The notes below the pieces were generated by a model. It made no database searches. It worked only from the letters and a program-made list of their open reading frames with translations, and was not told where the DNA came from. From Coprinopsis marcescibilis (Eukaryota > Basidiomycota > Agaricomycetes > Agaricales > Psathyrellaceae), in assembly GCA_004369085.1 (NCBI GenBank), contig ML210158.1, positions 1 to 64,000 of the forward strand: a DNA stretch of 64,000 nt. The letters are read 5' to 3'. Made by a program: the position numbers and the translations under genes. This document shows, piece by piece, positions 1 to 12,900 of the stretch (its first letter is position 1; every line of letters begins with the position of its first letter).

Positions 1-471
1 TAGGGGCCTGTCGAAGCTGCTTCGAAGGGTCCGACTGCCTTGACTGCCAAAAAATAACTACTCGTTTTATTGGACAAGATCCCGTAAGCAATAATAATAA
101 TAGTGCCAATACTGATAAAATAAGAACTAACGTTTCATTACCGAGTGTAACCTAATGTTTTAATGTATCAATCGCTGATTGTAATATATTAGGTTTATCG
201 TATCGTCCGTCTCGAAACAATAGAAATCGAAAAGAGAAAACAAACAGAAATGACGGGTTATCGTGAAGAATGAAAGTGCTTGGGTACAAGATACAAGAGC
301 GGTGTACATGCTATACTATGGATGATGTTGCAAAGGACGCTGCAAGAACAAAGTCCCGATATGTGTTTTCTGGGGTACGCGATGTCATGAGAAAGGGGAA
401 GGGAATGAAGGACTAAAATTAATCCGATGAGCAAATCATTAAAACCGATTAAAGAAGTATCACATTGACCA
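1..471. other. 3' flank of the WC-2 gene, no gene seen
   Basis: AT-rich sequence downstream of the minus-strand WC-2-like gene, with a short ATA run near 90-110. I see no convincing coding frame or RNA gene. The first tens of bases could belong to a neighbouring gene outside the window, which cannot be judged from here. Confidence 0.5.
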
Positions 472-3085
472 TCACTTGGTGCTGTTGCAGAAAGATCTCT
501 TCAGTGGTCGAGGTTCGGCGGAAAGAGGGGTGGGGGGAAGGTCTTGGTAGTCTCGTTCCCTCTCTCGGTCGCGTTCGTACGAGGACACTGGGAACGCGGA
601 GCTAGGGGAAGAATTCGCGACCGGGGACGGTGACGGTACAAGGGGGGAAAGTCGGCCTGCATATGCAGACAGCTGGCCAAGAGGAGGAAGCTGCGTAATT
701 TGTTGGTGCCCGGATTGAGGCGGCGGGAGAGAAGCGGCGTCTGTTGGTTGATTGGAATACGGAGGATTGGCCAACGGCGATGGCGTGGCGCCATAGTAAC
801 TCGTGTTGGAATAAGAGGATCTGTTATCATTTGACGGTGCATAGTGCACGAAATTTACATTGGCCGATGGCGGGGAAGGCGAAGGCGTCATTTTGTCCAA
901 GGAATGGTGTCCCGAAGTCGAGAAAATATCACTGCCAGGATGGGGCCCTCCCGTTGAAAAAGAACCTTCTGCGTGAGTTCTACGAATCGTGGGGTAACTC
1001 GCGGAAGCATTTCCCCCCGAAAGAACGTCCTGCTCTCGCTTAATAGTGGGTTTCTCTTTGCGACGCCTTTGCCCTTGCGTTTGACCATCTTTCTTCGCCC
1101 TAGACCGCGCAAATCGCAGCCCACATCTTTTGATGCATGTCAATATCAATTAAGCGTGTAAATTGAAAGAAACCCACGCATTGCAAAGTTCCTTTTTGCC
1201 ACTGGGGCCTTTCCTCCACTCAGGGCTTGAAGTGGCTTTGCAGCTGGAGCACTTGAGTATCCCGGCAGGGCGATTGCTGCCACTGCGGGCGCTGACAGTG
1301 TGTTCTTTTGCCGATGTCGGGCTAACGCGACGTCTTGGAGGAGGAACAGTATCAGTGATTGGCGAAGTCACTGTGCTAGCAGTTGTGGTCGGGGAGTATG
1401 TATATGAAGGGGAAAGCGGCCGGTTAAAGGAAATGTGGGATGTCGTGTCAAGGTAGCTCGGCTGAGGGTGTGCGGGAGGTGGCTGCCAGCTAGATTGATC
1501 CTGGGTCTGAGAGGACGTGTACGAGTTGGAGCGCAGATTGCTCATTGCAGCCGGAATCGCTGAACACAAAGACATTAGATTTCTGCGGTGCAAATTAAAG
1601 AAATGCGTACCTTGCGACCATCGCTGAGGAGAGTAAGATGACTGGGTTCCGTGTGTTGCCTGCGACATGTAGGTAGCACCGTACGAATCTTGAGTGGTCA
1701 AAGGGGGAAGCGTGTAAGAGTTATTCTGGTCATAAAACGCAGAACCCGATTGGGGATTATATGGAGCTGGAGCAAAAGCTAGTTGTTGCATGGTCGACGA
1801 ATTCGCAGCACTGTGCGAGTTCGAGCTGACTTTATGACAAGCGAAGATGATGCAGCCTGTGAGAACAGAAGACGCATAAGCTGGGCATGGGGCAAAAGAA
1901 GGGGAGCGCTTACCATGAGGTATAAAGATGCTTTCAACCTCACCGCCAAAAATGGGCATGTTATGCAATGCTTTGTACCTGCGTGTACAACTCGTTTTCG
2001 CATCGTTGGCACCCGGAACACCAACGGCCATGTTTACGGACTCCACGAGTTTTGCAAAATCGTGGCTGGTTGCTTCCGAAGACTGGTGTGGTCCCGGAGG
2101 CCAACTCAGTAAGAGACGCCTATCCGGTTCGTTTGCCAGGATCTGGAATACTCTGTTCATAGAGCCAGTTTGAGGAATGCAAACAAGTAACCGGCTCGTA
2201 AGAAGTTCGATCTGTTCGCTGGTCATACTAGGCGTTTCACACCAGTTAGTCCATTCGGTCTTCTGTTGCTCGTTATTGTCGTTTGGAGATAAATCGACCG
2301 AGGCGTGAATGAAGCAAAGCACGAGGCCTTCGGCAGCCCAATTAATAACGATATCAACCGCCATATAATCTTCGTCCAACGCGATTTTGTCAGCCTCTGT
2401 CCATGAAAGCGGGGGGCCATTATATCCGAGGCGTCTGCGAACGGTTGACAAGCGTGCAAAGCGAACCCTAGCCAGCTCACAGGTTACAAAACGTAAAGTG
2501 AGACACAAGTGGGGTAGACGACGTACCGAGTTACGGAGCCATGCAGAGTCTTGCTGTCTAGAACGCTTCCTAGGTCTTGTTTCGCTGTCTGCCGTTCATC
2601 CGGGTGAACGAATGCCAGCAAAGACTTTCCGACCAGAAGGTCTGCTTGTGTTTCGAGATGACAGGCTAGCACGGGATCCAGATAGATGAACTGCAAGTCG
2701 GAGGAGAGCAACGACCAATCTATAGGGTAGAAGAAGAAAAGTCAGCGTGGTGAACACCCATGACGACCGAAAGTTGCAATGGCGAGATCGCTATGAGCGA
2801 GACGATCGAGCAACGATCAGAAATCGAACGAACGGAAATATCAAACTCACAACAACGCGTTTGGCCTACTTTCGGTAACACTACAGGAGGGTGATCGGTA
2901 GCATACGCCGTTGAATGTGACGAAGGCGGTGGAGTTGCTAGAGGCGGCTGGGGCTCGTAAACGCGCTGGTAGTCGGGCTGGGTGTTGGGAATATGACCGG
3001 CATGGGCGTAGAGGGCGGGGTGGTTCGAAAATGGCTGGGAGTCGTGAAGAGAAAAGTCTTTTGAAGAATGAGCGATGTAACTCAT
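472..3085 (-). CDS. wc-2: White-collar-2-like GATA/PAS transcription factor
   Basis: This is the likely partner of the white-collar-1 photoreceptor in the nuclear blue-light complex, binding GATA-type promoter elements. The N-terminal exon (3085 to about 2850) is Pro/Ser/His-rich. A PAS-type segment follows (about 2711-2520, with LQFIYLDP and FVHPDER), then a linker, a Ser/Gln/Tyr-rich stretch, and one GATA finger (about 1260-1095). The finger reads CSSCKATSSPEWRKGPSG, then LCNA, then CGLRFARSRAKK, that is CX2CX18CX2C with the usual basic tail. A 51-base intron (1127-1177) interrupts the finger just before its last CxxC cysteine. The start is the ATG at 3085-3083, and upstream codons in frame are not ATG. 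The C-terminal tail is Ser/Pro-rich and ends with an acidic/basic DRERERDY stretch. PAS plus a single C-terminal GATA finger is the WC-2 arrangement. Internal splice sites other than the finger intron are approximate. Confidence 0.88.
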
Positions 3086-3600
3086 GATGAGCAAATAGGC
3101 GTCGGCGCTGTCGAGGACGATGAGAACGAAGGAAAGGAAGGAAAGAGCAGTGGAACAGACCGAGACAAATAGGAAAACACGTCAAGCGGGGAAATGGGGA
3201 AGGGTTTCAGAATTTATTATTATTTAGTAGTATTTCTTTATTCTGTCAGCAGACCCACAAATGGTCTGCCTGGTCTTGTTGCCAGCCTCTTATCCTTTCT
3301 AAACCTTTCTTACCGTCTCTCTCAGTCTTCAAGAGTGCACCAGAGTTCACCCCAAAATGCCATAATTGATGCCCAAATCGGCCAGCTACTGCTTCGATCG
3401 CCACAGATCCGTTACTGCGACTCGGAGATCCGTTTCTCGACATCCAAATCACCGTGCATCCACCCAAGTATCACCTTTTCATTCATACTAACCATGTTAG
3501 TATTCTCAATACGAAATATGTCGGCTTGCTTACATTTACTAATACAACCACCCAAGCACGCATCAACCTTGAGCCAAAGTTTTCTATTGCTTCCACCACC
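3086..3600. promoter_or_regulatory. Divergent promoter region between WC-2 and ankyrin genes
   Basis: About 515 bases lie between two divergent start codons. They hold a TTATTATTATTTAG-like AT tract near 3212 and CT-rich stretches (about 3290-3330). No clear TATA box was recognised. Open frames here are short and without protein-like composition. Confidence 0.45.
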
Positions 3601-4561
3601 ATGGCAATTTCAGCCAGACCTCTAAGCAACATCTGGGTAGCAGCAGGCGATGGTGATTTGAATAGAGTTCGGGTAAGTTCCACTAAATGAAGATTTCATC
3701 CATGTCATTGATGATTTTCATTCATTTAGGAATTGGTAGAGTTGCATTGCAAGTGTCGTTTCGCCCACCCCTAAGCCTTCGGTTAATCTTCAAAACCACA
3801 CACAGCCGCATCTCCAAATGGTCCTGACGAGAACAGCTACACTCCGATGTATGGCTCATCCTACGCAACATCCTTCAAGTCTTCTGACTAGGCAGAGTCA
3901 AGGCATGCTGCAGCTTCCTATGGTCACATACACGTCCTGGAGTACCTTGTATCCAGAGGTTAGTAAGCCTTTTGCCCCTCCCAACGCATGGTTAGACGGG
4001 ACCGCATTCCAGGAGGCGATGTAAACGTCACAGATGACGACGGGGACACACCGCTTTACACAGTCGAGAACCTCGAAACCGCTCAGTATCTGGTAGAACA
4101 TGGCGCCGTGGTGGATCGTCGAAACAGCGAAGGAATCTCGGTGCGTCCTTTGATTCATATCAACCCGGGGTTTCCCTCGGCACTTAACTATCTATAAGCC
4201 CATTGAGCACCTCAGTGAAGACTTTCAAGAGGTTGCAAACTATCTTCAATCATTGTCCTCCTCTTTGGGCCAGAATCATTCGCAGAACTCCGTTGTACAG
4301 CCTTCACAACACTCGCAAGATGTTGCTTCAGAAACGTTGACATCAGGCTTGATAGCCTCCGTCCAGGACATCCTCAGGCGAGCGGAGGAAGAAGGGCGTG
4401 ATCCTGACGAAGAACTTCAGCAGGCAGTCGCTCGAGCTGTCTTGGATGGTCTTGCAACTGGCTATCAGCTGACAGATAGTGGTACCGGTGGTGATAGGGA
4501 TAGGTCGCAGGCCCCAGGAGATGATGAGGGCTCCCAGGCGAAGAGATCCAGAACCGAATAA
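3601..4561 (+). CDS. Small ankyrin-repeat protein
   Basis: The reconstructed product is about 235 residues. The N-terminal half carries ankyrin repeats: NIWVAAGDGDLNRVRELVE, then TPMHAAASYGHIHVLEYLV, then GGDVNVTDDDGDTPLY and LETAQYLVEHGA. The C-terminal third is Gln/Ser-rich, then acidic and probably helical (EEEGRDPDEELQQAVARAVL), ending in a basic KRSRTE. There are five exons, joined at 3672/3730, near 3750/3807, at 3849/3911, 3959/4015 and 4140/4197. The reading frame is only continuous when these short introns are removed. The layout resembles the small two- to three-repeat ankyrin proteins conserved across fungi, such as the uncharacterised YCR051W type in yeast. That assignment is from family memory. 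Partner and location are unknown. Confidence 0.8.
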
Positions 4562-5103
4562 CCTGGCCCGTGGATCTGTTCTTTTCAAAGACTGTATGCC
4601 CCGTATGCCCTTTGCAACGCTTATCATGATCAATAAAGCTAGATCGGGCCAATCTACTCAAAATCTATATGGTTCTTTGTCCATAAGTCCGTTCCATGTT
4701 GTAGAAGACGGGAGACACATCGTTTGTCGGAGGCTGGCCTGGAGGCTGCCTCAAGGTACTAAAATTTGCTCGGCTTTGCGGGACGAATACGAGCAAGCGT
4801 GTCTTACGATTTGAATCAAAAATTGGTGACATTTCTCTATCTCTAGTTTCTATCTAGTATCAAGTTTCTATTGCGATTAAGTAGCACTGAATTGAGTATG
4901 ATTTGAATTTGTGCGTGTTTACGCGCTCCCTTGTCAGTTGGGTGATGGACAGATTTCGCAGTGCATTTTCGTAGACCTTCGATCTCCTGAACGACATTGT
5001 CATCTGTTCTTTGGTGTTTTGTATGCTCCAAGGAACGACCTAGAAGCAAAATATACGGCGCATATACCGCCACCGTGATCCATTCAGTTCCCGAAAAGCG
5101 ACC
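4562..5103. other. Intergenic, tandem genes; no gene seen
   Basis: 3' flank of the ankyrin gene and upstream region of PRMT5. Small frames on both strands look like chance. The sequence just before the PRMT5 ATG is CGAAAAGCGACC. No TATA box or RNA gene was recognised. Confidence 0.45.
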
Positions 5104-8100
5104 ATGTCCGTGCCGCGCTGGGATCTCTCAACCACAATCGCAACCTCTTTGACCTTGGAGGATATAGCAGACGCTACTCTTGCGCCTGAGCCCCAGCATG
5201 AAACGCCTGTTCTTCAGGTCGTGTCCGAGGCATTCTCAAAGGAGTACGAAGCAATTTGTCTCCCTCTGACGACTGAGGCTTGGAAACAGCGATGGTCCTT
5301 GATGTGTCTCGAATCTTCAGTTCCCGGTGCATCGGAGGAGGAGAAAGAGGCTGCGGAGAGGGCTGCGGAAACTTGGAGATTGCGGCCCTCTTTTCTCAAA
5401 GAGGAGGTCACAATTACGCGTCTAGGTCAGTTCCATCTTTGTCTTTGGTAAATGATACACTTAACGGGCCCACAGACGAGGCGGAGAGAGTGATAGCCAT
5501 GGTGTCTGAATGGCTGGAACTTGATTCTCCTGATGATGGGATCCGAACCGATGCAGAGACTGTAAGCGCTTGCTTATATACGATCTGTGATCTGAACTCA
5601 CCTGCTTGGTAGGCATTGCAGCAGGAGCTTTCCTACGCGTCATATCTTAATATCCATACAGCCATCCTCCCACCGCCGCGGATTCGGAATCGCGACTATG
5701 TAGCTTCATATGCTAGGGCCATCAGCTCGTGTCTGCGGTCAACATCTTATATCACACTCTCAGTTCGGTTACCGATATACGACCCCTCCCTATTCCAACG
5801 TTCCTCGGCACTTTACCCAACAGTGCACCCTGGGTCTCCGTCTCAGTCCCTCAAGTCGCCGCCGACGCCGGCTCTGGTTGTGTCTGACGCCAATCAAGAT
5901 AGGCAACAGACCTCTGAAACATCTCTGAACGCAACATGGGAGATGTGGGATCTCATTCGGTCCATGTGTGACTACAACCCTCGACTGACCCTCAGTAAGT
6001 GGTCTCGGAGCCTCCTTCGTGTCTTCCATTTGCAACGCACACGCTCATCTTCTCTAGCTCTGGATCTTTCTCCGGCGCTCCCAACCTCTTTAGGTGTCCT
6101 TAGCAAGTGGGCTGCCGAGTCTGTGCGCCACATCTTCCTGCCAGCTTCCACGTTTATCGCAAATATGAAAGGCTATCCAGTCCTTCCGAAACCAACGCAA
6201 GCGTTCTTGAAAGGCAGCATGATTGCACGTTGTTGTCGCTTACTATTCTGGGAAACGCATACTGACGTTTATTTTCCTTTGTTGCGGTCTTCCTCCGCCA
6301 ATAGCACCGGCCAACGATAATTTTAGCAGACGCAAATGCGCAGAAACATGCCCGGGGTGGAGAGCGTGCATATGCTCAATACATCCGTCACCTGGAAAAA
6401 ACAAGTCCGCACATCCAGGCAGTCCAGAAACCCGGGACGGTGGAAAACTTTGCCCAGGGATATCAAGACTTCCTTCAGGCGCCATTACAGGTATTCATCA
6501 TTCTTCCTACGGTTGCTTCCACGAGTTAACGGCGTGATTGTACAAACCACTTAATGTGCCAGCCTTTGATGGATAATCTACCGAGTCAAACGTATCAAAC
6601 CTTTGAGAGGGATCCGGTGAAATACGCACAGTACGAGGAGGTACGTCCCTTCCGTTCATTTTACTGGCAAGGGGATTTTTAATGTTTATCTTCCCCACGG
6701 AACAGGCGATGTATAAAGCCTTTTTAGATCGACCACCGGACAGTACAACGTATGTTCCATCTGCGCGTATACCCGAGCCCGGTTATCTGATATAAGAAAC
6801 AGACTTGTGTGCATTGCGGGGGCCGGACGCGGCCCACTTGTTGCCAGGTGTCTTACCGCCCTTGAACGTGCAAATCGGCAAGCCACAGTTTATGTGGTGG
6901 AAAAGAACCCAAACGCCTTCGTTACGTACGTCTACGATTCATACTTTATGCTGGCACATGAAGGCTGAGGTGTGGATGCAGGCTACAACGCAGACAGGAT
7001 AGGGAATGGGGAACCAAAGTTCGCCTGATATTTGGAGACATGCGTGCTATAGATGTTCCTGAAAAGGTCGACATTGTAGTCAGTGAACTTTTGGGTTCAT
7101 TTGGAGATAATGAACTCAGTCCTGAGTGTCTGGACGGGGCAATGCGTTTCTTGAAACGTGAGTTTGAGCCAGTAACCTCCATCTGGCTTTTTTATCCAGA
7201 TCTTCCCCATTAGCCGAAGGTATCTCGATACCATCCTCGTACACCGCTCATCTCGCCCCTTTATCCTCTTCTAAGCTTTATAACGAGGCTCGATCCGGGC
7301 GTGATGAGAAAGGTTTGGAAACGCCCTACGTTGTGATGTTTCAAGCGGTCAACATCCTCAGTGGTACTAAATCATCAGCTGACGGCCGATGTGGACCCCA
7401 GATTCAAGAGTGCTGGGAGTTTGAACACCCGCTCAGAGAGGCCGTTCTTGATCCACGAGGTAAATTCATAGTCAGACTGTAAGGGGGTGTCCATGTGTGA
7501 ATGGCCGTGTTTTTTTTAGGTCTTCCATTGAGCAACAACCATAATGTGCGGTCGGCGAAGCTGCGCTTCTATATACCGCATGCTGGGGTACTACAGTGCG
7601 TCACCAGCCTTTTACCTCGTGGATATGTGTTTGAATGGCTTTGTTTAGTGGCCTGGCTGGATACTTTGAAGCGGTGTGTATAATCTTGACAAGATTATCG
7701 GAAGTATTTTGATCATCGATACAGGTGTTATACGGCAACGTTGGGCTGAGTATACATCCCCAGCGGAAGGACCAAATCTCAAAAGACATGCTCAGTTGGT
7801 TCCCTCTTTTTTTCCCGTTCAAAGTGCGTCTCGTCTGTTTTAGGTAACCACATGACTCTAATGGGACATAGGAACCGCTCTACCTCCCGAGCGATTCGGA
7901 GCTACAGGTATCCATCTGGCGACTGACGAACGATAAACAGGTCTGGTACGAGTGGCACGCTGAATCGTTCTTGTCAATTCCGAAAAGGCTCACCGACAAT
8001 GACGAGCTTCTGCGCCCTGTTGGTAAAAGTCCGCCTTCTATCCCGAACTCGCCTAGCGGCATTGCCAGTCCACTCATGGATAGCCAGGACCCGCTCGGCC

Positions 8101-8243
8101 TCAGCTTTTTCCGTCGATCTTCCTTGATCGCTCCTTCACTCTCCTCGTCTCTGAGCTATCATGAGCCGGAATACGAATCGGTCAAAATTGGACACACCAG
8201 TCTGCACAATCCTGGCGGGCGCAGTAGCTGGCTTGGATTGTAA
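5104..8243 (+). CDS. Protein arginine N-methyltransferase 5 (PRMT5/Skb1/Hsl7 type)
   Basis: Type II arginine methyltransferase that makes symmetric dimethylarginine on Sm proteins, histones and cell-cycle regulators, using S-adenosylmethionine. The N-terminal TIM-barrel-like half includes [18 protein letters not shown] (about 5630-5685) and a later AGYEVLQ-type region. The SAM motif I reads [17 protein letters not shown] (about 6803-6855), followed by [11 protein letters not shown], and [19 protein letters not shown]. The double-E loop is [20 protein letters not shown] (about 7080-7140). All are diagnostic of the PRMT5 subfamily rather than type I PRMTs. About ten short introns break the gene. 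The C-terminal barrel keeps WYEW and, at the very end, [12 protein letters not shown], but a Ser/Pro-rich stretch of roughly 75 residues lies between them. Individual exon limits are not all fixed. Confidence 0.9.
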
Positions 8244-8558
8244 ATACTTACCGTCGGACAGAAATATCAACATGGTTTACTTCCTGGTCATTGATCTAAT
8301 TGCCAGTGCATAGTCCGCCTGCAAGTTGAAGTTCTGACAACCCTGGCCTGGTGGGCGAAGCTGCAATTATTTTTGGCACGTATTCTCGATCGAAGGCGGG
8401 ATTTAAAACATAGCTGTCATCCCGCCGGAGGACTATAAGATCGTTGTAGTAAACTCTCAACTCATCCACAACAACTCGAGCGATATCCTCTCTTCCCAGC
8501 GAACACACCTGCTCCTCACCTACAACTTTCTTCACTCAGACTCCCACAAAACTTGATC
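8244..8558. promoter_or_regulatory. Upstream region of small secreted-protein gene
   Basis: About 315 bases between the PRMT5 stop and the next ATG. The minus-strand frame here (8296-8535) has no recognisable protein features and overlaps the probable promoter. The 50 bases before the ATG are C/A-rich (CTCCTCACCTACAACTTTCT), as is common in fungal 5' leaders. Confidence 0.4.
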
Positions 8559-9584
8559 ATGTTCTTTGCCGTTGCAGCCGCCCTCATTTCGGTCATCCCC
8601 GCCATCTCTGCGTTGAGTATCAACACTCCGTACGTTGATCTTCGTCCGTTTGGACTCGAGATAAGATGCTGACGATGATTTAGCACTGGAGTTGTCCACT
8701 GTCGTTAGTTTGCGGAGGTCTGAAGGGTCGGCTTGTGGCTAACTCTTTTGTAGAACCCATCATGCTCAGTTTCGGTGAGGGAACGGCCCCTTACTATGTC
8801 AGCGCCATTCCAGGTTCGTCGAATTCGTGTCGACGCGTCGATTAGGCTAATATTTTACTTAGGCGGTCAGGTCTCTGCTCCTCCGGTCGGTTGTTTTTCT
8901 GTGCTGCAGGGACTTGAATTAACAAACCTACAGCTCGAATCCTTCGATTCCACCACTGGAACGAGCATCACCTGGATGGTTGACCTCGCCGCTGGGACTT
9001 CTGTGTTAGTCTGATACTTGTCCAATTATACTCTGCAGTTCATTGATATCGCCTGCGCCAGGACCTTCATCGTTAAGGATACCACCGGTGCTCAAGCATA
9101 TTCTGACCAAATCACCATTTTGCCCAACCCTAACGGACAAACGTAAATCAGTTCTCATCTTTTGGTCTCTGCGTTTATTGATTGCTCTCCAGTTGTGCCG
9201 CCAACCCACCTTCGACAGACACGGCAGCTCGTGCGTCGCGGCATTCCCGCTCTATGACTTCCACGCTCTTGGGTCTCTTACACACTTCAACTTCAACAGC
9301 TGCTTCTGGATCTACTGTTCGCGCCAGCTCTGCTGCGGCTAGTGGAGCCACTGCTAGGTAATTCATGTCGACTTGCAAAAGCTTGCGGTTGCTCATATTT
9401 CGTCAGCCGTGCTGCGACTACTGCTGCTGCTCCCGCAACTGCCGCAGCAGGAACCACTGCTGCGACTACTGGTCGCTCTTCCAATACCGCCAACACCGTT
9501 TCGGACACCAGCGATGGAACCAAGAGATCTAGTTCCCGCTGGATTGCTGGAATCGTGGGTGCTATTGGAGCATTGTTGGTCTGA
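8559..9584 (+). CDS. Small secreted, probably GPI-anchored Ser/Thr/Ala-rich protein
   Basis: The protein starts with a signal peptide (MFFAVAAALISVIPAISA). A compact beta-rich domain follows: SINTPTGVVHCQ, PYYVSAIPGGQVSAPPLE, FDSTTGTSITWMVDLAAGTS, then TTGAQAYSDQITI. The C-terminal half is Ala/Ser/Thr-rich and ends in SSRWIAGIVGAIGALLV, a hydrophobic tail like a GPI-attachment signal. At least five short introns are needed (for example after INTP near 8629 and after the AIPG segment near 8815). The domain pattern, with QP...PYxLxxIPGGxxxAxPLExF and WxVDLxAGT, is frequent in mushroom genomes as secreted proteins of unknown function. This is recognition from memory. The site of action is probably the cell surface. 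Confidence 0.75.
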
Positions 9585-9972
9585 TTTGCATGCAAATATG
9601 GGGTTTTGTTATTGTAGGATCTACATGTAGTGTCTATATACCCATATACCCTCCTGTACACTTCGTATTTATTTCCACAATTCTAGTATCGTACACACAT
9701 TTTTCTTCCTCTTACGGATGAGCGCCCCCGATCTCGGGTGTTTTTTCTGGCGCGAGCATGTGATGATCGCTTGGGCTTCTGATTCGCGTGCTTTGGTTGG
9801 ATGGGGTGCCTAGTCATCCCGAGGCTAGAGTTCTTCGCTGTCCTTGGCTCCTACCCAACGGAACCAGCTCGTCTATCTTTCCCTGCGCTCGTTGCTTATT
9901 CGACCCTCTTGGTGTCGTGCAGACTCTTATTTATCTACCGACCTCGTCTCTCCTTAACCTAATTATTTCGCG
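9585..9972. other. Intergenic, no gene seen
   Basis: 3' flank of the secreted-protein gene and the leader of the acidic-protein gene. It contains a TATATACCCATATACC tract (about 9635-9650) that more likely belongs to the 3' end region than to a promoter. CT-rich sequence lies just upstream of the next ATG (about 9905-9965). Confidence 0.4.
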
Positions 9973-12900
9973 ATGTCGGTATTCTCCGACGTTGCTGCCC
10001 TCACTCAGGGGGTCGAAGTTGACAACGAAGTGGCGACGATCGCCCAAGCCGACGACACAGTTCAAATACCCACCGACACAAATTCCCTTGCAACGGACCT
10101 TAAAACCACCTTGTTGAACGCCATGAACGACGCTCAGAACATATCAGATTCCCTTTGGGATTATGTGGGTTTGTAGACTATGCTTGCGCCTTGCGACTGA
10201 CTGTGTTCTGCTTAGGCGACGGACGAAGTCGTTTCTCAACCCGGAGAAGCTGATACGTCAGCACTGGCTTCAAACGCGGACAACGACGACGAGAGCACCA
10301 ACGTTGTGGTAAATGGCGATGATTCCGAAGCGTTTCTCATCCTGGGTCAAGGCTCGGACGCGTCCGTCATAAAGGTGACGATCCGAAAGACCGCGATGTC
10401 CTGTTTTGCTTACTCTAGGATTATTTCCAACCCAACGTAGGACGGACAAGTCAGCCAATTGGCAGAAACTTACACCCCTTCAGCAGACGCAAGTGACGAA
10501 ACGTCCACCGCAGCTGTGGTAAGTGTTTATCGCCTTCGTACTCTGATCACGTTCTTATGTCCGAGGGAAGGTTGGCTCTATCCCTGCATCAAGCAAAGAA
10601 GTCCCCTTTGCGACTTCTACTCTTCCCAACGACGTAAATCGTTATCTAGACTTGGGGATACGGGACTGATGAATGATTTCTAGATTGTTGTTACCAAAAT
10701 GACAGAGGCTGTCTCCGAACAGGTCGAAAGCAAGCTCCCCACTGTACGCTCTTATCGCGTCTTTTCCCATTGATTTTTGCTCACATGGAATGCTAGGGAA
10801 CCGAGAAATCGGAATCTGTGTCCAATTTAGATTCCTTAACCGCAAAGGTGAATACAATTCCAGCCATCAGGTGTCATGATGATGTTTGTCATTCCTCACA
10901 CGACATACATAGGACGGCGAGGATACCCCTGTCTCTGACAGTCAACCAGCCACTTCGACCGGTGCATTCGCTGAGACCCCCATCATCGCAATGCCCCACG
11001 CTCCAGCTCAGGACGCCACCACCAAGGCGGAACTGGACACAATTGTCCTCGAACAAACGGAGCTTGTGGCAAGCGCTCAAGAGACCCTCCCAGTGGTCAC
11101 TGGTATCGCTATCGAAGTCGACGCTGCGGGACTATCTGAAATCCCGGTATCCGACTCCGAGGACGCTTTCAGCAGCAATCAGGCCCAAGTTGAGCCCAAG
11201 GAAGTCAAGCTTGACGCGTTGGTGAAACCAGTTGAGGGTGGCGCGCTTGAATTTGTGTCCACAGAATCTCAACCAGAGGAAGTGGCTGAAATCCACGCGG
11301 CAGAAGCCGTCGTACCAAAAGTTGAAGAAGATAAAGGTGAGCATTTAGTCCACAGTATCAGTTCCCATTACTCAATGGTACAATCAGTGGAGGAGACCAT
11401 AGGGCTTCCCGACGCTGTTGCTGAAGCGGCAGTTGAAGAAGTCATTGCTTCTGTCGACAATGATATTGAAGGAGATGAAGAGGTGAAAGAGCCAGAAAAC
11501 TCTTCGGTTGACGAAGAGATTGCTGCCGAACTTGCTGTCAAGGAGGACAACACTTTGGCTGAAGTCATCGCTGAAGAGGTTTCGAATGCAAAAGTGGAAG
11601 AGGTTCAAGCAGAGTTACCTGCTGAAGCCGCTGGCCCTACCCAAATCCCCGCTGAATCCGAGATCGTTGAAGAAGCCGAAGTTGTAGTCGCGACCAAAGA
11701 GGTCGAGAAGGCTCCAGAACATGTGGTCGCCGCGGATGAATCCACTCACGCCCAAGTTGTTAACGAAACTGCAGTCGATGGGGTATCAGTCTCTGCCAAA
11801 GAGTCCGAGACATGCTGTGAAGCTGAGAAGGAAACCGAGCTAGCAAATGCTCCCGCTGCCGAGTCACCTGCCGTGGCTGTCGAGGTCTCCTTTGCACCAC
11901 TTTCCGACGAACTTACCGTGAAGGAGGAGGAACCCGTCATCGCGACCAAGAATGAAGATTTCTCCGCCGACGCACCTGCCGATGAAGAAAAAGATACCAA
12001 AGACGCGTCAGAGCTCGCCACCGAGGAAGAGAATAGCGTGTCTGAGCCCTATATCCCCGTTGTCGCCGAGGAGCCTCAAGCCGTACAGGACGACAAGTCG
12101 ATTGAAGAAGCGTCTGTGACCTCAGATAACGACAACGAGACACGGGCAGTTGATGTTGCTCTTGTTGAAAAAACTTCCACGAAGGAAAAGCTTTTGGAAT
12201 CTGCACCTGCTGTCGAGGAGGACAAATCCCAGGACGCAGCAGACATCCAAGTTGAGGCTTTTGAGCCCAAGGAAGAAGCCGCGGGGTCCTCTGATTCTCA
12301 ACCTGCAACCGCAGAATCCATCGAATCCATCGAAGTCGCCTTACCCGCCAGCACCGTCGAATCTACACCCGCCAATGACGTCAGTGCCGAGACGAACAAT
12401 GTTGGAGAGTCCAAGGCAGTTGAAGTGACACCGACTGTCGCGAAAGAGGAGGTGGTGGAGGTATCCGCAACGGACCCGGAACCTATCAAGGACGAGCCAA
12501 CGGAACCCACTGTTCAAGAGGAAATTGCCGTGGAATCTGATGGCCTCCATTCGGAAAAGGCAGATACCGTGGATGAGGAGATCGCATTGGAGGTTGCTTC
12601 CGAACCTATCGCGGGACAGGAAGAATCTGCTTCCTTCGCGGGACCCGATCCTGTTCCAGCAGACATTGCCGTCGTTGAAGCTGATCCTGCTTCGATCGAG
12701 GTGGCCACCGTTGTGAAAACCGAAAATACTCCTACTGAAACTGAAAATGATGCCCTTGAAGCGTCCAAGGTCGTACTGGAAGTGGAAGCGAAGGAGGCGG
12801 TGGAACCCTCGGAAGTGGCGCAAGTACCAGTCTCCGAGGAAATATCCGAAGACAAGGCTCAGGACGAAGAATCCAATGTTGTGGATATTGACCAGGACGC

